From Streptomyces fulvorobeus (lineage in GTDB: Bacteria; Actinomycetota; Actinomycetes; Streptomycetales; Streptomycetaceae): DNA of 64,000 nt. This document shows positions 28,879 through 38,383 of the stretch, piece after piece (within the stretch, counting starts at the first letter, position 1; each line of letters opens with the position of its first letter). Made by a program: the position numbers and the translations under genes. Location of the stretch: assembly GCF_013167895.1 (NCBI RefSeq), contig NZ_BLWC01000001.1, positions 4,650,001 through 4,714,000 of the forward strand. Direction: 5' to 3'. The notes under the pieces were generated by a model. The model did not search any database. It was given only the letters and a program-made list of their open reading frames with translations, and had not been told where the DNA came from.

Positions 28879-29052
28879 GTGGCTGTTCCGAAGCGGAAGA
28901 TGTCGCGCAGCAACACGCGCCACCGCCGGTCGCAGTGGAAGGCTGCGGTCCCCACCCTGGTTTCGTGCGAGCGTTGCCAGGAGCCGAAGCTCCAGCACAT
29001 TGCGTGCCCGAGCTGCGGCACCTACAACAAGCGCCAGGTCCTCGAGGTCTGA
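28879..29052 (+). CDS. rpmF: Ribosomal protein L32
   Basis: A 57-residue L32: AVPKRKMSRSNTRHRRSQWK at the N-terminus, then a zinc ribbon with CERC and CPSC. The GTG start lies two bases after the stop of the DUF177 gene, so the two are translated together. rnc follows after 19 bp. Confidence 0.97.
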   Translation: MAVPKRKMSRSNTRHRRSQWKAAVPTLVSCERCQEPKLQHIACPSCGTYNKRQVLEV

Positions 29053-29071
29053 GCGGCTGGTGAGAGGCCCG

Positions 29072-29896
29072 ATGTCTGAGTTGTCCAGCGCCAAGAAGCA
29101 GGCAGACAACGTCAACACAGCCTCGTCCCCCACGCTTCTGGAAGGGCGGCTCGGGTATCACCTCGAGTCCGCCCTTCTGGTGCGTGCGCTGACCCACCGC
29201 TCGTTCGCATACGAGAACGGCGGTCTGCCCACCAACGAGCGTCTCGAATTCCTCGGGGATTCGGTGCTCGGCCTGGTGGTCACGGACACGCTGTACCGCA
29301 CCCACCCCGACCTGCCCGAAGGCCAGCTGGCCAAGTTGCGGGCCGCGGTGGTCAACTCACGTGCACTCGCGGAAGTGGGTCGCGGCCTCGAACTCGGCTC
29401 CTTCATCAGGCTCGGCCGCGGTGAAGAGGGTACGGGTGGCCGGGACAAGGCTTCCATCCTCGCCGACACACTGGAAGCAGTGATCGGCGCCGTCTATCTC
29501 GACCAGGGCCTCGGCGCGGCCTCGGAGCTGGTCCACCGGCTCTTCGACCCGCTGATCGACAGGTCCTCCAACCTGGGCGCCGGCCTGGACTGGAAAACCA
29601 GCCTCCAGGAGCTCACCGCCAGCGAGAGCCTCGGGGTTCCCGAGTACCTCGTGACGGAGACCGGCCCCGACCACGAGAAGACCTTCACTGCTGCTGCTCG
29701 CGTCGGTGGTGTCTCGTACGGCACCGGCACCGGCCGTAGCAAGAAGGAAGCGGAGCAACAGGCGGCGGAGTCCGCCTGGCGCGAGATCAGCGCCGACGCG
29801 GAAGCGCGACAGGCGGCGGCCAAGGCCGCCGCCGACGCAGGGGTCGCCGTCCTCCCTGCGGAACCGTCGCCCGACACGGACGTCGCTCCGGCCTGA
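29072..29896 (+). CDS. rnc: Ribonuclease III
   Basis: A 274-residue double-strand-specific endoribonuclease. The signature NERLEFLGDSVLGLVV with the catalytic acidic residues lies at about residues 52-67, the second acidic site in DTLEAVIGAVYLD. A dsRNA-binding domain (SLQELTASESLGVPEY to KKEAEQQAAESA) and an Ala-rich tail follow. In Streptomyces RNase III (AbsB) is required for normal antibiotic production. ATG 29072 has AGAGG upstream. Confidence 0.97.
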   Translation: MSELSSAKKQADNVNTASSPTLLEGRLGYHLESALLVRALTHRSFAYENGGLPTNERLEFLGDSVLGLVVTDTLYRTHPDLPEGQLAKLRAAVVNSRALAEVGRGLELGSFIRLGRGEEGTGGRDKASILADTLEAVIGAVYLDQGLGAASELVHRLFDPLIDRSSNLGAGLDWKTSLQELTASESLGVPEYLVTETGPDHEKTFTAAARVGGVSYGTGTGRSKKEAEQQAAESAWREISADAEARQAAAKAAADAGVAVLPAEPSPDTDVAPA

Positions 29897-29905
29897 CCCC
29901 TGAGG

Positions 29906-29938
29906 AAACCCCTCGGTGCCTGGTGCACCGGGGGGTTT
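29906..29938 (+). terminator. Terminator between rnc and mutM
   Basis: A 14-bp stem with one G-T pair (29906-29919 with 29925-29938), AAA on the left and TTTT on the right, just after rnc. Confidence 0.8.
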
Positions 29939-29978
29939 TCCCTGTCCCGCACCGCCCAGTTCTCCCAGGAGCGTCACC

Positions 29979-30845
29979 GTGCCCGAGCTGCCCGAGGTCG
30001 AAGTCGTACGGCGGGGTCTGGAGCGCTGGGTCACCGGGCGCAGGGTCGGCGCGGTGGAGGTCCTGCATCCGCGTGCGGTCCGCCGGCACCTCGCGGGGGG
30101 ACCCGACTTCGCGGCGCGGCTGCACGGCATCCGCCTCGGCACGGCCATGCGCCGCGGCAAGTACCTCTGGGTGCCGCTCGACGACATGACGTTCTCGCTC
30201 CTCGGCCACCTGGGGATGAGCGGCCAACTGCTCGTACAGCCGCAGGACGCGCCCGACGAGAAGCACCTGCGGATCAGGATCGTCTTCGACGACGCCCTCG
30301 GCACCGAGCTGCGCTTCGTCGACCAGCGGACGTTCGGGGGACTCTCGCTCCACGAGAACACTCCCGAGGGACTGCCCGACACCATCGCGCACATCGCCCG
30401 CGACCCGCTCGACCCGGCCTTCGACGACGCCGTGTTCCACGCGGCCCTGCGCCTGCGCCGCACCACCGTCAAGCGCGCCCTGCTCGACCAGACCCTGATC
30501 AGCGGGGTCGGCAACATCTACGCCGACGAGTCCCTGTGGCGCTCCCGGCTGCACTACGAGCGGCCCACCGCGACGCTCACCCGCCCCGCGACGACCCTGC
30601 TGCTCGGACATGTCCGGGACGTGATGAACGAGGCGCTCGCCCAGGGCGGCACCAGCTTCGACAGTCTGTACGTGAACGTGAACGGCGAGTCCGGCTACTT
30701 CGACCGGTCACTCGACGCGTACGGGCAGGAGGGCGAGCCGTGCCACCGCTGCGGTACGCCGATCCGCCGCAGGCCGTGGATGAACCGCTCCAGCTACTAC
30801 TGCCCGCACTGCCAGCGCCCGCCACGGGCCCAGCCGGTGCCGTGA
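29979..30845 (+). CDS. mutM: Formamidopyrimidine-DNA glycosylase
   Basis: A 288-residue Fpg/MutM that removes 8-oxoguanine. After removal of Met, the N-terminal Pro and Glu of PELPEVEVVRRGL are the catalytic residues. The helix-two-turn-helix segment (LISGVGNIYADE) and the C-terminal zinc finger CHRCGTPIRRR...CPHCQ are intact. The GTG start follows CCAGGAGCG. Confidence 0.96.
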   Translation: MPELPEVEVVRRGLERWVTGRRVGAVEVLHPRAVRRHLAGGPDFAARLHGIRLGTAMRRGKYLWVPLDDMTFSLLGHLGMSGQLLVQPQDAPDEKHLRIRIVFDDALGTELRFVDQRTFGGLSLHENTPEGLPDTIAHIARDPLDPAFDDAVFHAALRLRRTTVKRALLDQTLISGVGNIYADESLWRSRLHYERPTATLTRPATTLLLGHVRDVMNEALAQGGTSFDSLYVNVNGESGYFDRSLDAYGQEGEPCHRCGTPIRRRPWMNRSSYYCPHCQRPPRAQPVP

Positions 30846-30857
30846 GCCGCCGGCCTC

Positions 30858-31739
30858 TCAGAGGCCGAAGTCCTGGGTCCACCAGGGGCCGCCGGAGCCG
30901 AAGTGGACGCCGACGCCGAGCCTCTGGTAATCGCAGTTGAGAATGTTTGCCCGGTGGCCGTCGCTGTTCATCCAGCCGTCCATCACGGCCCGTGCGTCGG
31001 CCTGGCCGCGGGCTATGTTCTCGCCGCCGAGCCCCAGCACGCCGGCTTTCGCCGCGCGGTCCCAGGGGGTCGCCCCGTCGGGGTCGGTGTGGGCGAAGAA
31101 GCCGCGTGCGGCCATGTCCTCGCTGAAGTCCTGCGCGAGGGAGGTCAGCCCGCGGGACGCGGCGACCGGAGCGCAGCCGGCCTTCGCGCGCTCCTGGTTG
31201 ACGAGGGAGAGGACGCCGGAGCGGGCGGATGCGGTCGCGTCGGTGGCCGGGGCGGGAGCCGGGGACTCGGTGGCCGTGGGCTCGGGAGCCGGGGCGGCGG
31301 ACGAGGTCTTCGGCGCTGCCGGGGCCTTCGTGGCCCGGGGGGCGTTCGTCTTCCTCGGGATCTCCGTCGTGGGTGCCTTGCTCGGCCGCCTCGACTCCTT
31401 CGCACTCTTCGAAGGGGTCACGGCCGTCCTGTTGGGCCCGGCGGATTTCGAGGAAGGCGAGGTGGACGGGGTCTTGGGGCGCTCACCGGGGCGGCTCGCC
31501 CCGGTCGAGGCCGATGGCCGGCCGCTCGGCGAGGCTGTCGTACCGCCCTGGGTCAGGAGGTCGGGCGCGCCGCCCGAGCGCAGCTGGTCCGCCGCGCTGC
31601 TGCTCCGCACGGCGGGGGATTCGCCGCCCGGCAGCAGACCGGAGGTGACGGCGACCGCACCGACGGCCATGGCCGCGGAGACGCCGAGGAGACCCGTGCG
31701 TACGGGTATCGAGGCCCGCTTCTTGCCGTGGCGTCCCAT
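30858..31739 (-). CDS. Secreted or membrane-anchored CAP-domain protein
   Basis: A 293-residue protein with an uncleaved or cleavable N-terminal hydrophobic segment (GLLGVSAAMAVGAVAVTSGLL). A low-complexity Pro/Ser/Thr/Lys/Ala linker of about 120 residues (40-165) is followed by a C-terminal CAP/SCP domain (VLSLVNQERAKAGC...GFFAHTDPDGATPWDR...GENIARG...ANILNCDYQRLGVG). The linker would span the cell wall. The function is unknown. It is convergent with mutM, only 12 bp apart. Confidence 0.9.
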   Translation of the reverse strand: MGRHGKKRASIPVRTGLLGVSAAMAVGAVAVTSGLLPGGESPAVRSSSAADQLRSGGAPDLLTQGGTTASPSGRPSASTGASRPGERPKTPSTSPSSKSAGPNRTAVTPSKSAKESRRPSKAPTTEIPRKTNAPRATKAPAAPKTSSAAPAPEPTATESPAPAPATDATASARSGVLSLVNQERAKAGCAPVAASRGLTSLAQDFSEDMAARGFFAHTDPDGATPWDRAAKAGVLGLGGENIARGQADARAVMDGWMNSDGHRANILNCDYQRLGVGVHFGSGGPWWTQDFGL

Positions 31740-31894
31740 GGGCTGTGCCTTCCAGGTGCTCCGGACGCCCTCGCGGCGCCACCGTGACTCTCGTCGACTT
31801 CACCCGTTCGGGTGAGGCTATTTCGACCGGACTGTACGCCATGGAGAAATGGGGTGCCGTGCTCCGGGAGCTGCCGGCCCGTTAGCGTTCGGCT

Positions 31895-32176
31895 ATGAAC
31901 GAAGACGCACGACTCGTCGTCTGGGTGCGCGGTCGAGTACAACAAGTGGGATTCCGCTGGTTCACCAGGGCAAACGCTTTGGAGATCGGTGGTCTTCGCG
32001 GATTCGCGCTCAATCTCGACGACGGCAGGGTGCAGGTGGTGGCAGAGGGGCCACGTGAGAATTGCCACCGGCTGCTGGACTGGCTCGGCTCCGACGACAC
32101 ACCCGGCCGCGTGGACGGAGTGACTGAGATATGGGACACCCCGCGCGGTGGATACGAGGGATTCGCGATCCGTTGA
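31895..32176 (+). CDS. acyP: Acylphosphatase
   Basis: A 93-residue enzyme that hydrolyses acyl phosphates. The catalytic Arg is in GRVQQVGFRWFT and the Asn in GFALNLDDGRVQVVAEG. It lies upstream of the smc region as in other streptomycetes. ATG 31895 is used. Confidence 0.95.
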   Translation: MNEDARLVVWVRGRVQQVGFRWFTRANALEIGGLRGFALNLDDGRVQVVAEGPRENCHRLLDWLGSDDTPGRVDGVTEIWDTPRGGYEGFAIR

Positions 32177-32617
32177 ACGGGAGCGGGGGAGCCGGCTGCC
32201 GTTCCGCTCCGTATTCAGGGCGCGGCGAGGCGTGAGCGGACTCCCCGGCGGGGCGGCGCACCCGAAATGACCTGCGAGGAGACGCGTCGGCAGGAGATGG
32301 TTGCCAAGCGGCGGGACGGCATGTAAGGCTGCGGCTGTAACGAAGATCCTCGCGCCCTCCGGGGCCCCGCAGGAGAGTCGCGCCGCATGATCCCTCAGCC
32401 GCGCACCCCCGGGACGCCCGCCGCTGCGGGGTGTGATCGTGTTGACCGTCAAACTTTTTGGTGAGACGCTGAAAACCCCGCGCACCTCAGCTGTTTGGCA
32501 GAGCTGTTTGGCAGCAAAACCGCAGTGACGACAGAGCCCTGCCGAGCACCGCGGGTGCGATTTCCCTCACGACCCACACCGCTTCGGTCGGTCACTCAGT
32601 GTGGAGGACCATCCATC
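32177..32617 (+). other. Long intergenic leader upstream of the coiled-coil gene
   Basis: A 441-bp region without a credible gene. It holds a candidate promoter (TTGACC 32442-32447, 17-bp spacer, GACGCT 32465-32470), a 13-bp tandem repeat (32489-32514) and a GTGGAGGACC ribosome-binding site before 32618. If the promoter is real, the mRNA has a leader of about 140 nt. Confidence 0.5.
32489..32514 (+). repeat. 13-bp perfect tandem repeat
   Basis: AGCTGTTTGGCAG occurs twice in direct succession (32489-32501 and 32502-32514), about 20 bp downstream of the candidate -10 element. Confidence 0.85.
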
Positions 32618-32830
32618 ATGGCAAAGGCGCTTCTCGGTTACGTCGGCGGTTCCGACCCGCGACTCCTCGCCGAGATGCGACGGCTCCAGAAGCGCGTCCA
32701 GGATCTTGAATCCGAGCTCGCCCGGATTCAGGACGAGAATGACGCGCTCAACGCCGCCGCTCAGCACCAGGAGTCGTTGCTCGACAGCATCGACATCGAC
32801 GTACCTCAGGCGGAGCCCGCGCTGACCTGA
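32618..32830 (+). CDS. Small coiled-coil protein adjacent to smc
   Basis: A 70-residue protein (MAKALLGYVGGSDPRLL...) whose centre, EMRRLQKRVQDLESELARIQ, has leucine-zipper heptad spacing and should dimerise. The C-terminus is acidic. The function is unknown. A similar small gene stands between acyP and smc in other Streptomyces, which argues for a real gene. GGAGG precedes ATG 32618. It has its own terminator downstream, so it is monocistronic. Confidence 0.85.
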   Translation: MAKALLGYVGGSDPRLLAEMRRLQKRVQDLESELARIQDENDALNAAAQHQESLLDSIDIDVPQAEPALT

Positions 32831-32981
32831 CCGCAACCCAGTCGGGTTCGGCCTGGCCGCGTACGGCAGCCGCTTGAGTTCACCACAGGAATGCCCACGT
32901 CACGGATCGTCGTCCCTGGTCTTCGAGGTCTCCTCGTCAACCGGTCGGCCTCGGTCCGTAGCGCAGGCTGACCAAGTACAG

Positions 32982-33010
32982 GGGACGCTTCGGCGTCCCT
33001 TTTTCTTTTC
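32982..33010 (+). terminator. Rho-independent terminator before smc
   Basis: GGGACGC-TTCG-GCGTCCC followed by TTTTTCTTTTC: a classical intrinsic terminator. The stretch 32831-32981 before it holds nothing recognisable. Confidence 0.93.
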
Positions 33011-33124
33011 CCCCGCAGTGCTTCCCCGTCCCGCCCCGGACGCGCGTACCGCCCTTCACTTACGGTCTGATGTGCCCTGCGCCTTCATCGGCGAAACCGG
33101 GAGTGAAAGGTAGAGTCCGGCGGC

Positions 33125-36100
33125 GTGCACCTCAAGGCCCTCACCCTGCGTGGTTTCAAGTCGTTCGCCTCCGCCACGACCCTGCGGTTCGAGCCCGGGA
33201 TCACGTGTGTCGTCGGACCCAACGGGTCGGGCAAATCCAATGTGGTGGACGCGCTCTCCTGGGTCATGGGTGAACAGGGAGCGAAATCCCTGCGCGGCGG
33301 CAAGATGGAAGACGTGATCTTCGCCGGCACCACGGGCCGGCCCCCGCTCGGACGCGCGGAGGTCTCGCTGACCATCGACAATTCCGATGGGGCGCTTCCT
33401 ATCGAGTACGCGGAAGTCACCATCACGCGGATCATGTTCCGCAACGGCGGCAGCGAATACCAGATCAATGGCGACACCTGCCGGCTCCTCGACATCCAGG
33501 AACTCCTCTCGGACTCCGGAATCGGCCGCGAGATGCACGTCATCGTCGGCCAGGGGCGGCTGGACTCCGTGCTCCACGCCGATCCGATGGGGCGGCGCGC
33601 GTTCATCGAGGAAGCCGCGGGCGTCCTCAAGCACCGCAAGCGCAAGGAGAAGGCGCTGCGGAAGCTGGAGGCGATGGGAGCCAACCTGGCCCGGGTGCAG
33701 GACCTCACGGGCGAGCTGCGGCGCCAGCTGAAGCCGCTGGGCCGGCAGGCCGCGGTGGCCCGCCGCGCCGCGGTCATCCAGGCCGACCTCCGCGACTCCC
33801 GGCTGCGGCTCCTCGCCGACGACCTGGTGCGGCTGAACGAGGCGCTGCGCACCGAGATCGCCGACGAGGCCGCTCTCAGGCAGCGCCGCGAGGCGGCCGA
33901 GGCGGACCTGCGGGCCGCCCTGGGGCGCGAGGCGGAGCTGGAGGGCGAGGTGGGGCGCCTCGCCCCGCGGCTCCAGCGGGCCCAGCAGACCTTCTACGAG
34001 CTGTCGCAGCTGGCCGAGCGGGTCCGGGGCACGGTCTCGCTCGCCGACGCCCGGGTCAAGAGCGCCACCGAGGCACCCGACGACGAGCGGCGGGGGCAGG
34101 GTTTCCGGGACCCGGAGAGCATGGAGCGCGAGGCGGCCCGGATTCGCGAGCAGGAGGCCGAGCTGACCGCCGCACTGGAGGCTGCGGAGCACGCGCTGGA
34201 GGACACCACCGCGCACCGGGCGGAGCTGGAACGGGCGCTGGCGGCCGAGGAGCGCAGGCTCAAGGACGCCGCCCGGACCATCGCCGACCGGAGGGAAGGG
34301 CTGGCCCGGCTGCGCGGCCAGGTCAACGCCGCCCGCAGCCGGGCCGGTTCGGCCCAGGCCGAGATCGACCGGCTGGCCGCTTCCCGGGACGAGGCCAGGG
34401 ACCGGGCCGTAGCCGCTCAGGAGGAGTACGAACAGCTCAGGGCCGAGGTGGACGGCCTGGACGCGGACGACGCGGAGCTGGGTGAGCGCCACGAGGAGGC
34501 CAAGCGGGAACTGGCCGGGGCGGAGGCCGCGCACGGTGCGGCCCGGGAGGCCGCCACGGCGGCGGAACGGAAGCGGGCGGCGCTGGCCGCCCGGCACGAG
34601 GTGCTGGCGCTCGGCCTGCGCCGCAAGGACGGCACGGGCGCACTGCTCGACGCGCGGGACCGGCCGGCCGGGCTGCTCGGCCCGGCCGCGGAACTGCTGA
34701 GCGTGGTGCCGGGGTACGAGATCGCGGTGGCGGCCGCCCTGGGCGCCGCCGCCGACGCCGTCGCGGCCACCGGCCCGGCCGCGGCCGCCGACGCGATCAG
34801 GCTGCTGCGCAAGCAGGACGCGGGGCGCGCGGCGCTGCTGCTGGGTACGGAGCCCGGCGCGTACGACACCGTGGGGCGGGACGGCGCGGGTGCCGGCCGG
34901 GCGCCCTCGGTGGCGGATCTGGTGAGCGGGCCGGCCGGGCTCATGGGCGCCGTGCGCCGGCTGGTGCGGGACATGGTCGTCGTGGGCACGCTGGAGGACG
35001 CCGAGGGCCTGGTCGCCGCCCACCCCGGGCTGACCGCCGTGACGGCGGAGGGAGACGTGCTGGGCGCCCACTTCGCGCACGGCGGCTCGGCGGGGGCGCC
35101 CAGCCTCCTCGAAGTGCGGGCGTCGGTCGACGAGGCCGCCGCCGGACTGGCGGAGCTGGCCGTACGGTGCGAGGAGCTCGCCGCCGCCCAGCGGCTCGCG
35201 GGGGAGCGGCGGCGTGACTGTGCCGCGCTCGCCGAGGAGCTGGGGGAGCGCCGCAGGGCGGCCGAGCGCCGGAGGTCCGGGGTCGCCCAGCAGCTCGGCC
35301 GGCTCGCCGGGCAGGCCCGCGGCGCCGCGGGGGAGGCGGAGCGCACCGCCGCTTCCGCGGCCCGGGCCCAGGAGGCGTCGGAGCGGGCGGCCGAAGAGGC
35401 CGAGGAACTGGCCGAACGGCTGCTGGTCGCCGAGGAGACGCCCGTCGACGAGGAGCCCGACTCGTCCGTGCGCGACCGGCTCGCCGCCGACGGAGCCAAC
35501 GCCCGCCAGACCGAGATGGAGGCCCGCCTCCAGGCCCGTACCCACGAGGAACGGGTCAGGGCGCTCGCCGGCCGCGCCGACGCCCTCGACCGGGGGGCGC
35601 GCGCCGAGCGGGAGGCCCGCGCCCGGGCCGAACGGCGCCGCGCCCGGCTGCGCCACGAGGCCGAGGTCGCGTCGGCGGTGGCTTCCGGAGCCCGTCAACT
35701 GCTGGCGCACGTCGACGTGTCCGTCGTACGGGCGGAGCGGGAGCGGAGCTCGGCCGAGGCGGCGAAGGCGCTGCGCGAACGGGACCTGGCGGCCGAGCGG
35801 GCCCGTGGCCGCGCGCTCAAGGACGAGCTGGACAAGCTGACCGACTCCGTCCACCGCGGCGAGGTGCTGGGCGCCGAGAAGCGGCTGCGGATCGAGCAGC
35901 TCGAGGCGAAGGCGCTGGAGGAGCTGGGGGTGGAGCCGGCCGGCCTGGCCGCCGAGTACGGCCCCGACCAGCCGGTGCCGCCGTCCCCCGCGGCGGAGGG
36001 CGAGGAGCTGCCGGACGATCCGGAGCATCCGCGCAACCAGCCGCAGCCCTTCGTGAGGGCCGAGCAGGAGAAGCGGCTCAAGGCCGCCGAACGGGCGTAT

Positions 36101-36700
36101 CAGCAACTCGGGAAGGTGAATCCGCTCGCCCTCGAGGAGTTCTCCGCACTGGAGGAGCGGCACAACTTCCTCTCCGAGCAGCTTGAAGACCTGAAGAAGA
36201 CGCGAGCCGACCTGATGCAGGTGATCAAGGAGGTCGACGAGCGGGTGGAGCAGGTGTTCACCGAGGCGTTCCGGGACACCGCCCGCGAGTTCGAGGGCGT
36301 CTTCTCCCGGCTCTTCCCGGGCGGCGAGGGGCGGTTGATCCTGACCGACCCGGACAACATGCTGACCACGGGACTGGATGTCGAGGCGCGTCCGCCGGGC
36401 AAGAAGGTCAAGCGGCTGTCGCTGCTCTCGGGCGGTGAGCGGTCACTGACGGCCGTGGCGCTGCTGGTCTCGATCTTCAAGGCCAGGCCCAGCCCGTTCT
36501 ACGTGATGGACGAGGTCGAGGCGGCGCTCGACGACACGAACCTGCAACGGCTGATCCGGCTCATGGAGGAGCTCCAGGAGAGCTCGCAGCTCATCGTGAT
36601 CACGCACCAGAAGCGGACGATGGAGGTCGCCGACGCGCTGTACGGCGTCTCCATGCAGGGCGACGGGGTGTCCAAGGTGATCAGCCAGCGTCTTCGCTGA
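33125..36700 (+). CDS. smc: Chromosome segregation ATPase SMC
   Basis: A 1191-residue SMC protein. The N-terminal Walker A GPNGSGKSN is at about residues 32-40. A first coiled coil (about 170-500), a hinge (about 510-660, Gly/Ala-rich, PGYEIAVAAALGAAADAV) and a second coiled coil follow. The C-terminal head has the ABC signature LSLLSGGERSLTAVALL and Walker B FYVMDEVEAALDD. It condenses and aligns chromosome arms, in Streptomyces notably during sporulation septation. The start is GTG 33125. Coding is intact throughout. Confidence 0.97.
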   Translation: MHLKALTLRGFKSFASATTLRFEPGITCVVGPNGSGKSNVVDALSWVMGEQGAKSLRGGKMEDVIFAGTTGRPPLGRAEVSLTIDNSDGALPIEYAEVTITRIMFRNGGSEYQINGDTCRLLDIQELLSDSGIGREMHVIVGQGRLDSVLHADPMGRRAFIEEAAGVLKHRKRKEKALRKLEAMGANLARVQDLTGELRRQLKPLGRQAAVARRAAVIQADLRDSRLRLLADDLVRLNEALRTEIADEAALRQRREAAEADLRAALGREAELEGEVGRLAPRLQRAQQTFYELSQLAERVRGTVSLADARVKSATEAPDDERRGQGFRDPESMEREAARIREQEAELTAALEAAEHALEDTTAHRAELERALAAEERRLKDAARTIADRREGLARLRGQVNAARSRAGSAQAEIDRLAASRDEARDRAVAAQEEYEQLRAEVDGLDADDAELGERHEEAKRELAGAEAAHGAAREAATAAERKRAALAARHEVLALGLRRKDGTGALLDARDRPAGLLGPAAELLSVVPGYEIAVAAALGAAADAVAATGPAAAADAIRLLRKQDAGRAALLLGTEPGAYDTVGRDGAGAGRAPSVADLVSGPAGLMGAVRRLVRDMVVVGTLEDAEGLVAAHPGLTAVTAEGDVLGAHFAHGGSAGAPSLLEVRASVDEAAAGLAELAVRCEELAAAQRLAGERRRDCAALAEELGERRRAAERRRSGVAQQLGRLAGQARGAAGEAERTAASAARAQEASERAAEEAEELAERLLVAEETPVDEEPDSSVRDRLAADGANARQTEMEARLQARTHEERVRALAGRADALDRGARAEREARARAERRRARLRHEAEVASAVASGARQLLAHVDVSVVRAERERSSAEAAKALRERDLAAERARGRALKDELDKLTDSVHRGEVLGAEKRLRIEQLEAKALEELGVEPAGLAAEYGPDQPVPPSPAAEGEELPDDPEHPRNQPQPFVRAEQEKRLKAAERAYQQLGKVNPLALEEFSALEERHNFLSEQLEDLKKTRADLMQVIKEVDERVEQVFTEAFRDTAREFEGVFSRLFPGGEGRLILTDPDNMLTTGLDVEARPPGKKVKRLSLLSGGERSLTAVALLVSIFKARPSPFYVMDEVEAALDDTNLQRLIRLMEELQESSQLIVITHQKRTMEVADALYGVSMQGDGVSKVISQRLR

Positions 36701-36773
36701 CCTCTACCGAATCGCCACGACTTCAACGCGCTCTGCGGACACTTCTGGGTACATGTGGAACTCCACCCGATGT

Positions 36774-36801
36774 TTGACTTCGGAACTTGAACGCATAGTC
36801 T
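36774..36801 (+). promoter_or_regulatory. Candidate glcP promoter
   Basis: TTGACT (36774-36779), a 16-bp spacer and TAGTCT (36796-36801) closely match the streptomycete vegetative promoter consensus. They lie 108 bp upstream of the glcP GTG. Confidence 0.6.
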
Positions 36802-36828
36802 CTGAAACGTTCATTTTGTCTTCAAGTG

Positions 36829-36854
36829 GTGGCACTGAAGAAGTTGTGTGCCAC
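36829..36854. promoter_or_regulatory. Inverted repeat, candidate glcP operator
   Basis: GTGGCAC (36829-36835) and GTGCCAC (36848-36854) form a perfect 7-bp dyad with a 12-bp centre. It falls about 20-45 bp after the expected transcription start of the candidate promoter, a position suited to a repressor. The protein that would bind is not known from the sequence. Confidence 0.45.
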
Positions 36855-36908
36855 TAGGGAGAGCTCGCCCCCCACGCCTGTCGTAGCGGCCAGGCATCAG
36901 GAGTTCAC

Positions 36909-38326
36909 GTGACCAGCACAGCGAACGGACCGGCGTCCGGGGCCCGAGAGGCTCATCCGGACCACCTCGGCCATGTCATCTTCATCACGGCAGCCGCAGC
37001 GATGGGCGGCTTCCTCTTCGGATACGACAGCTCAGTCATCAACGGCGCGGTCGAGGCGATCCGCGACCGGTACGACATCGGTTCCGGCACCCTCGCCCAG
37101 GTCATCGCCGTCGCGCTGATCGGCTGTGCGATCGGCGCGGCGACGGCGGGACGCATCGCCGACCGGATCGGGCGCATCCGGTGCATGCAGATCTCCTCGG
37201 TGCTGTTCACCGCCAGCGCCATCGGCTCGGCACTGCCGTTCTCCCTCCTCGACCTGGCGCTGTGGCGGGTCGTCGGCGGCTTCGCCATCGGTATGGCCTC
37301 GGTGATCGGACCCGCGTACATCGCCGAGGTCTCGCCCCCGCCTACCGCGGCCGGCTGGGCTCCTTCCAGCAGGCGGCCATCGTCATCGGCATCGCCGTCT
37401 CGCAGCTGGTCAACTACGGCATCCTCCAGATCGCCGACGGAGACCAGCGCGGCGAGATCGGCGGCCTCGAAGCCTGGCAGTGGATGCTCGGCGTGATGGT
37501 CGTCCCCGCCGTCCTGTACGGGCTGCTCTCGTTCGCGATCCCCGAGTCGCCGCGGTTCCTGATCTCGGTCGGCAAGAAGGACCGGGCCAGGCAGATCCTC
37601 GCCGAGGTCGAGGGCGGGAACGTCGATCTCGACGCCCGGGTCGCCGAGATCGAGACGGCCATGCACCGCGAGCACAAGTCCACCTTCAAGGACCTGCTCG
37701 GCAGCCGCTTCGGCTTCCTGCCGATCGTCTGGGTCGGTATCGGCCTCTCGGTCTTCCAGCAGCTCGTCGGCATCAACGTGGCGTTCTACTACTCGGCGAC
37801 GCTGTGGCAGTCCGTCGGCATCGACCCGACCGACTCGTTCTTCTACTCGTTCACCACGTCGATCATCAACATCATCGGCACGGTGATCGCGATGGTGCTG
37901 GTGGACCGGGTGGGCCGCAGGCCGCTCGCCCTGGTCGGCTCCTGCGGCATGGCGCTCGCGCTGGCCTTCGAGGCGTGGGCGTTCTCAGCGGACCTGGTCG
38001 ACGGCAAACTCCCGAGCACCCAGGGTGTCGTCGCGCTCATCGCGGCCCACGTCTTCGTGCTCTTCTTCGCCCTCTCGTGGGGTGTCGTCGTCTGGGTCTT
38101 CCTCGGCGAGATGTTCCCCAACCGCCTCAGGGCCGCGGCCCTCGGCGTCGCCGCCTCCGCGCAGTGGATCGCCAACTGGGCGATCACGGCGAGCTTCCCG
38201 AGCCTCGCCGACTGGAACCTCTCCGGCACCTATGTCATCTACACGTTCTTCGCCGTGCTCTCGATCCCCTTCGTGCTCAAGTTCGTGAAGGAGACCAAGG
38301 GCAAGGCCCTGGAGGAGATGGGCTGA
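36909..38326 (+). CDS. glcP: Glucose permease GlcP (MFS sugar porter), frameshifted
   Basis: A 12-TM sugar:proton symporter of the major facilitator superfamily, about 472 residues after repair. GGFLFGYDSSVINGA in TM1, RIADRIGRI, IPESPRFLISVGK and VDRVGRRPLAL are sugar-porter signatures. In S. coelicolor the gene between smc and ftsY encodes the main glucose permease, which supports the name. The frame breaks after YIAEVSPP at the C5 run 37335-37339. One missing C restores AYRGRLGSFQQAAIV. GTG 36909 is preceded by CAGGAG. Confidence 0.9.
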
Positions 38327-38349
38327 TCCCCGCTGCTCCTCGCAAGGAA

Positions 38350-38383
38350 CCGCCCCGGTCCAGCCCGTGCTGAGCCGGGGCGG
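38350..38383 (+). terminator. Terminator after glcP
   Basis: A perfect 9-bp stem CCGCCCCGG/CCGGGGCGG (38350-38358 with 38375-38383), 24 bp past the glcP stop. The rest of the gap to ftsY (38384-38619) is GC-rich with no clear element. Confidence 0.65.

Noticed and set aside
32277..32345. tRNA-like stretch (GCCAAGCGG resembling a D arm)
   Set aside because: No acceptor stem, no T-arm GGTTCGA motif and no 7-nt anticodon loop with U33 can be built.
32484..32576. Second tRNA-like stretch (GGCAGAGC and a GGGTGCGATTTCCC near T-arm consensus)
   Set aside because: Only a 4-bp anticodon-like stem forms, the loop lacks U33 and acceptor strands do not pair.
33056..36163. 1035-codon open frame antisense to smc
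   Set aside because: Shadow of the smc codon structure; no start signal or recognisable domain.
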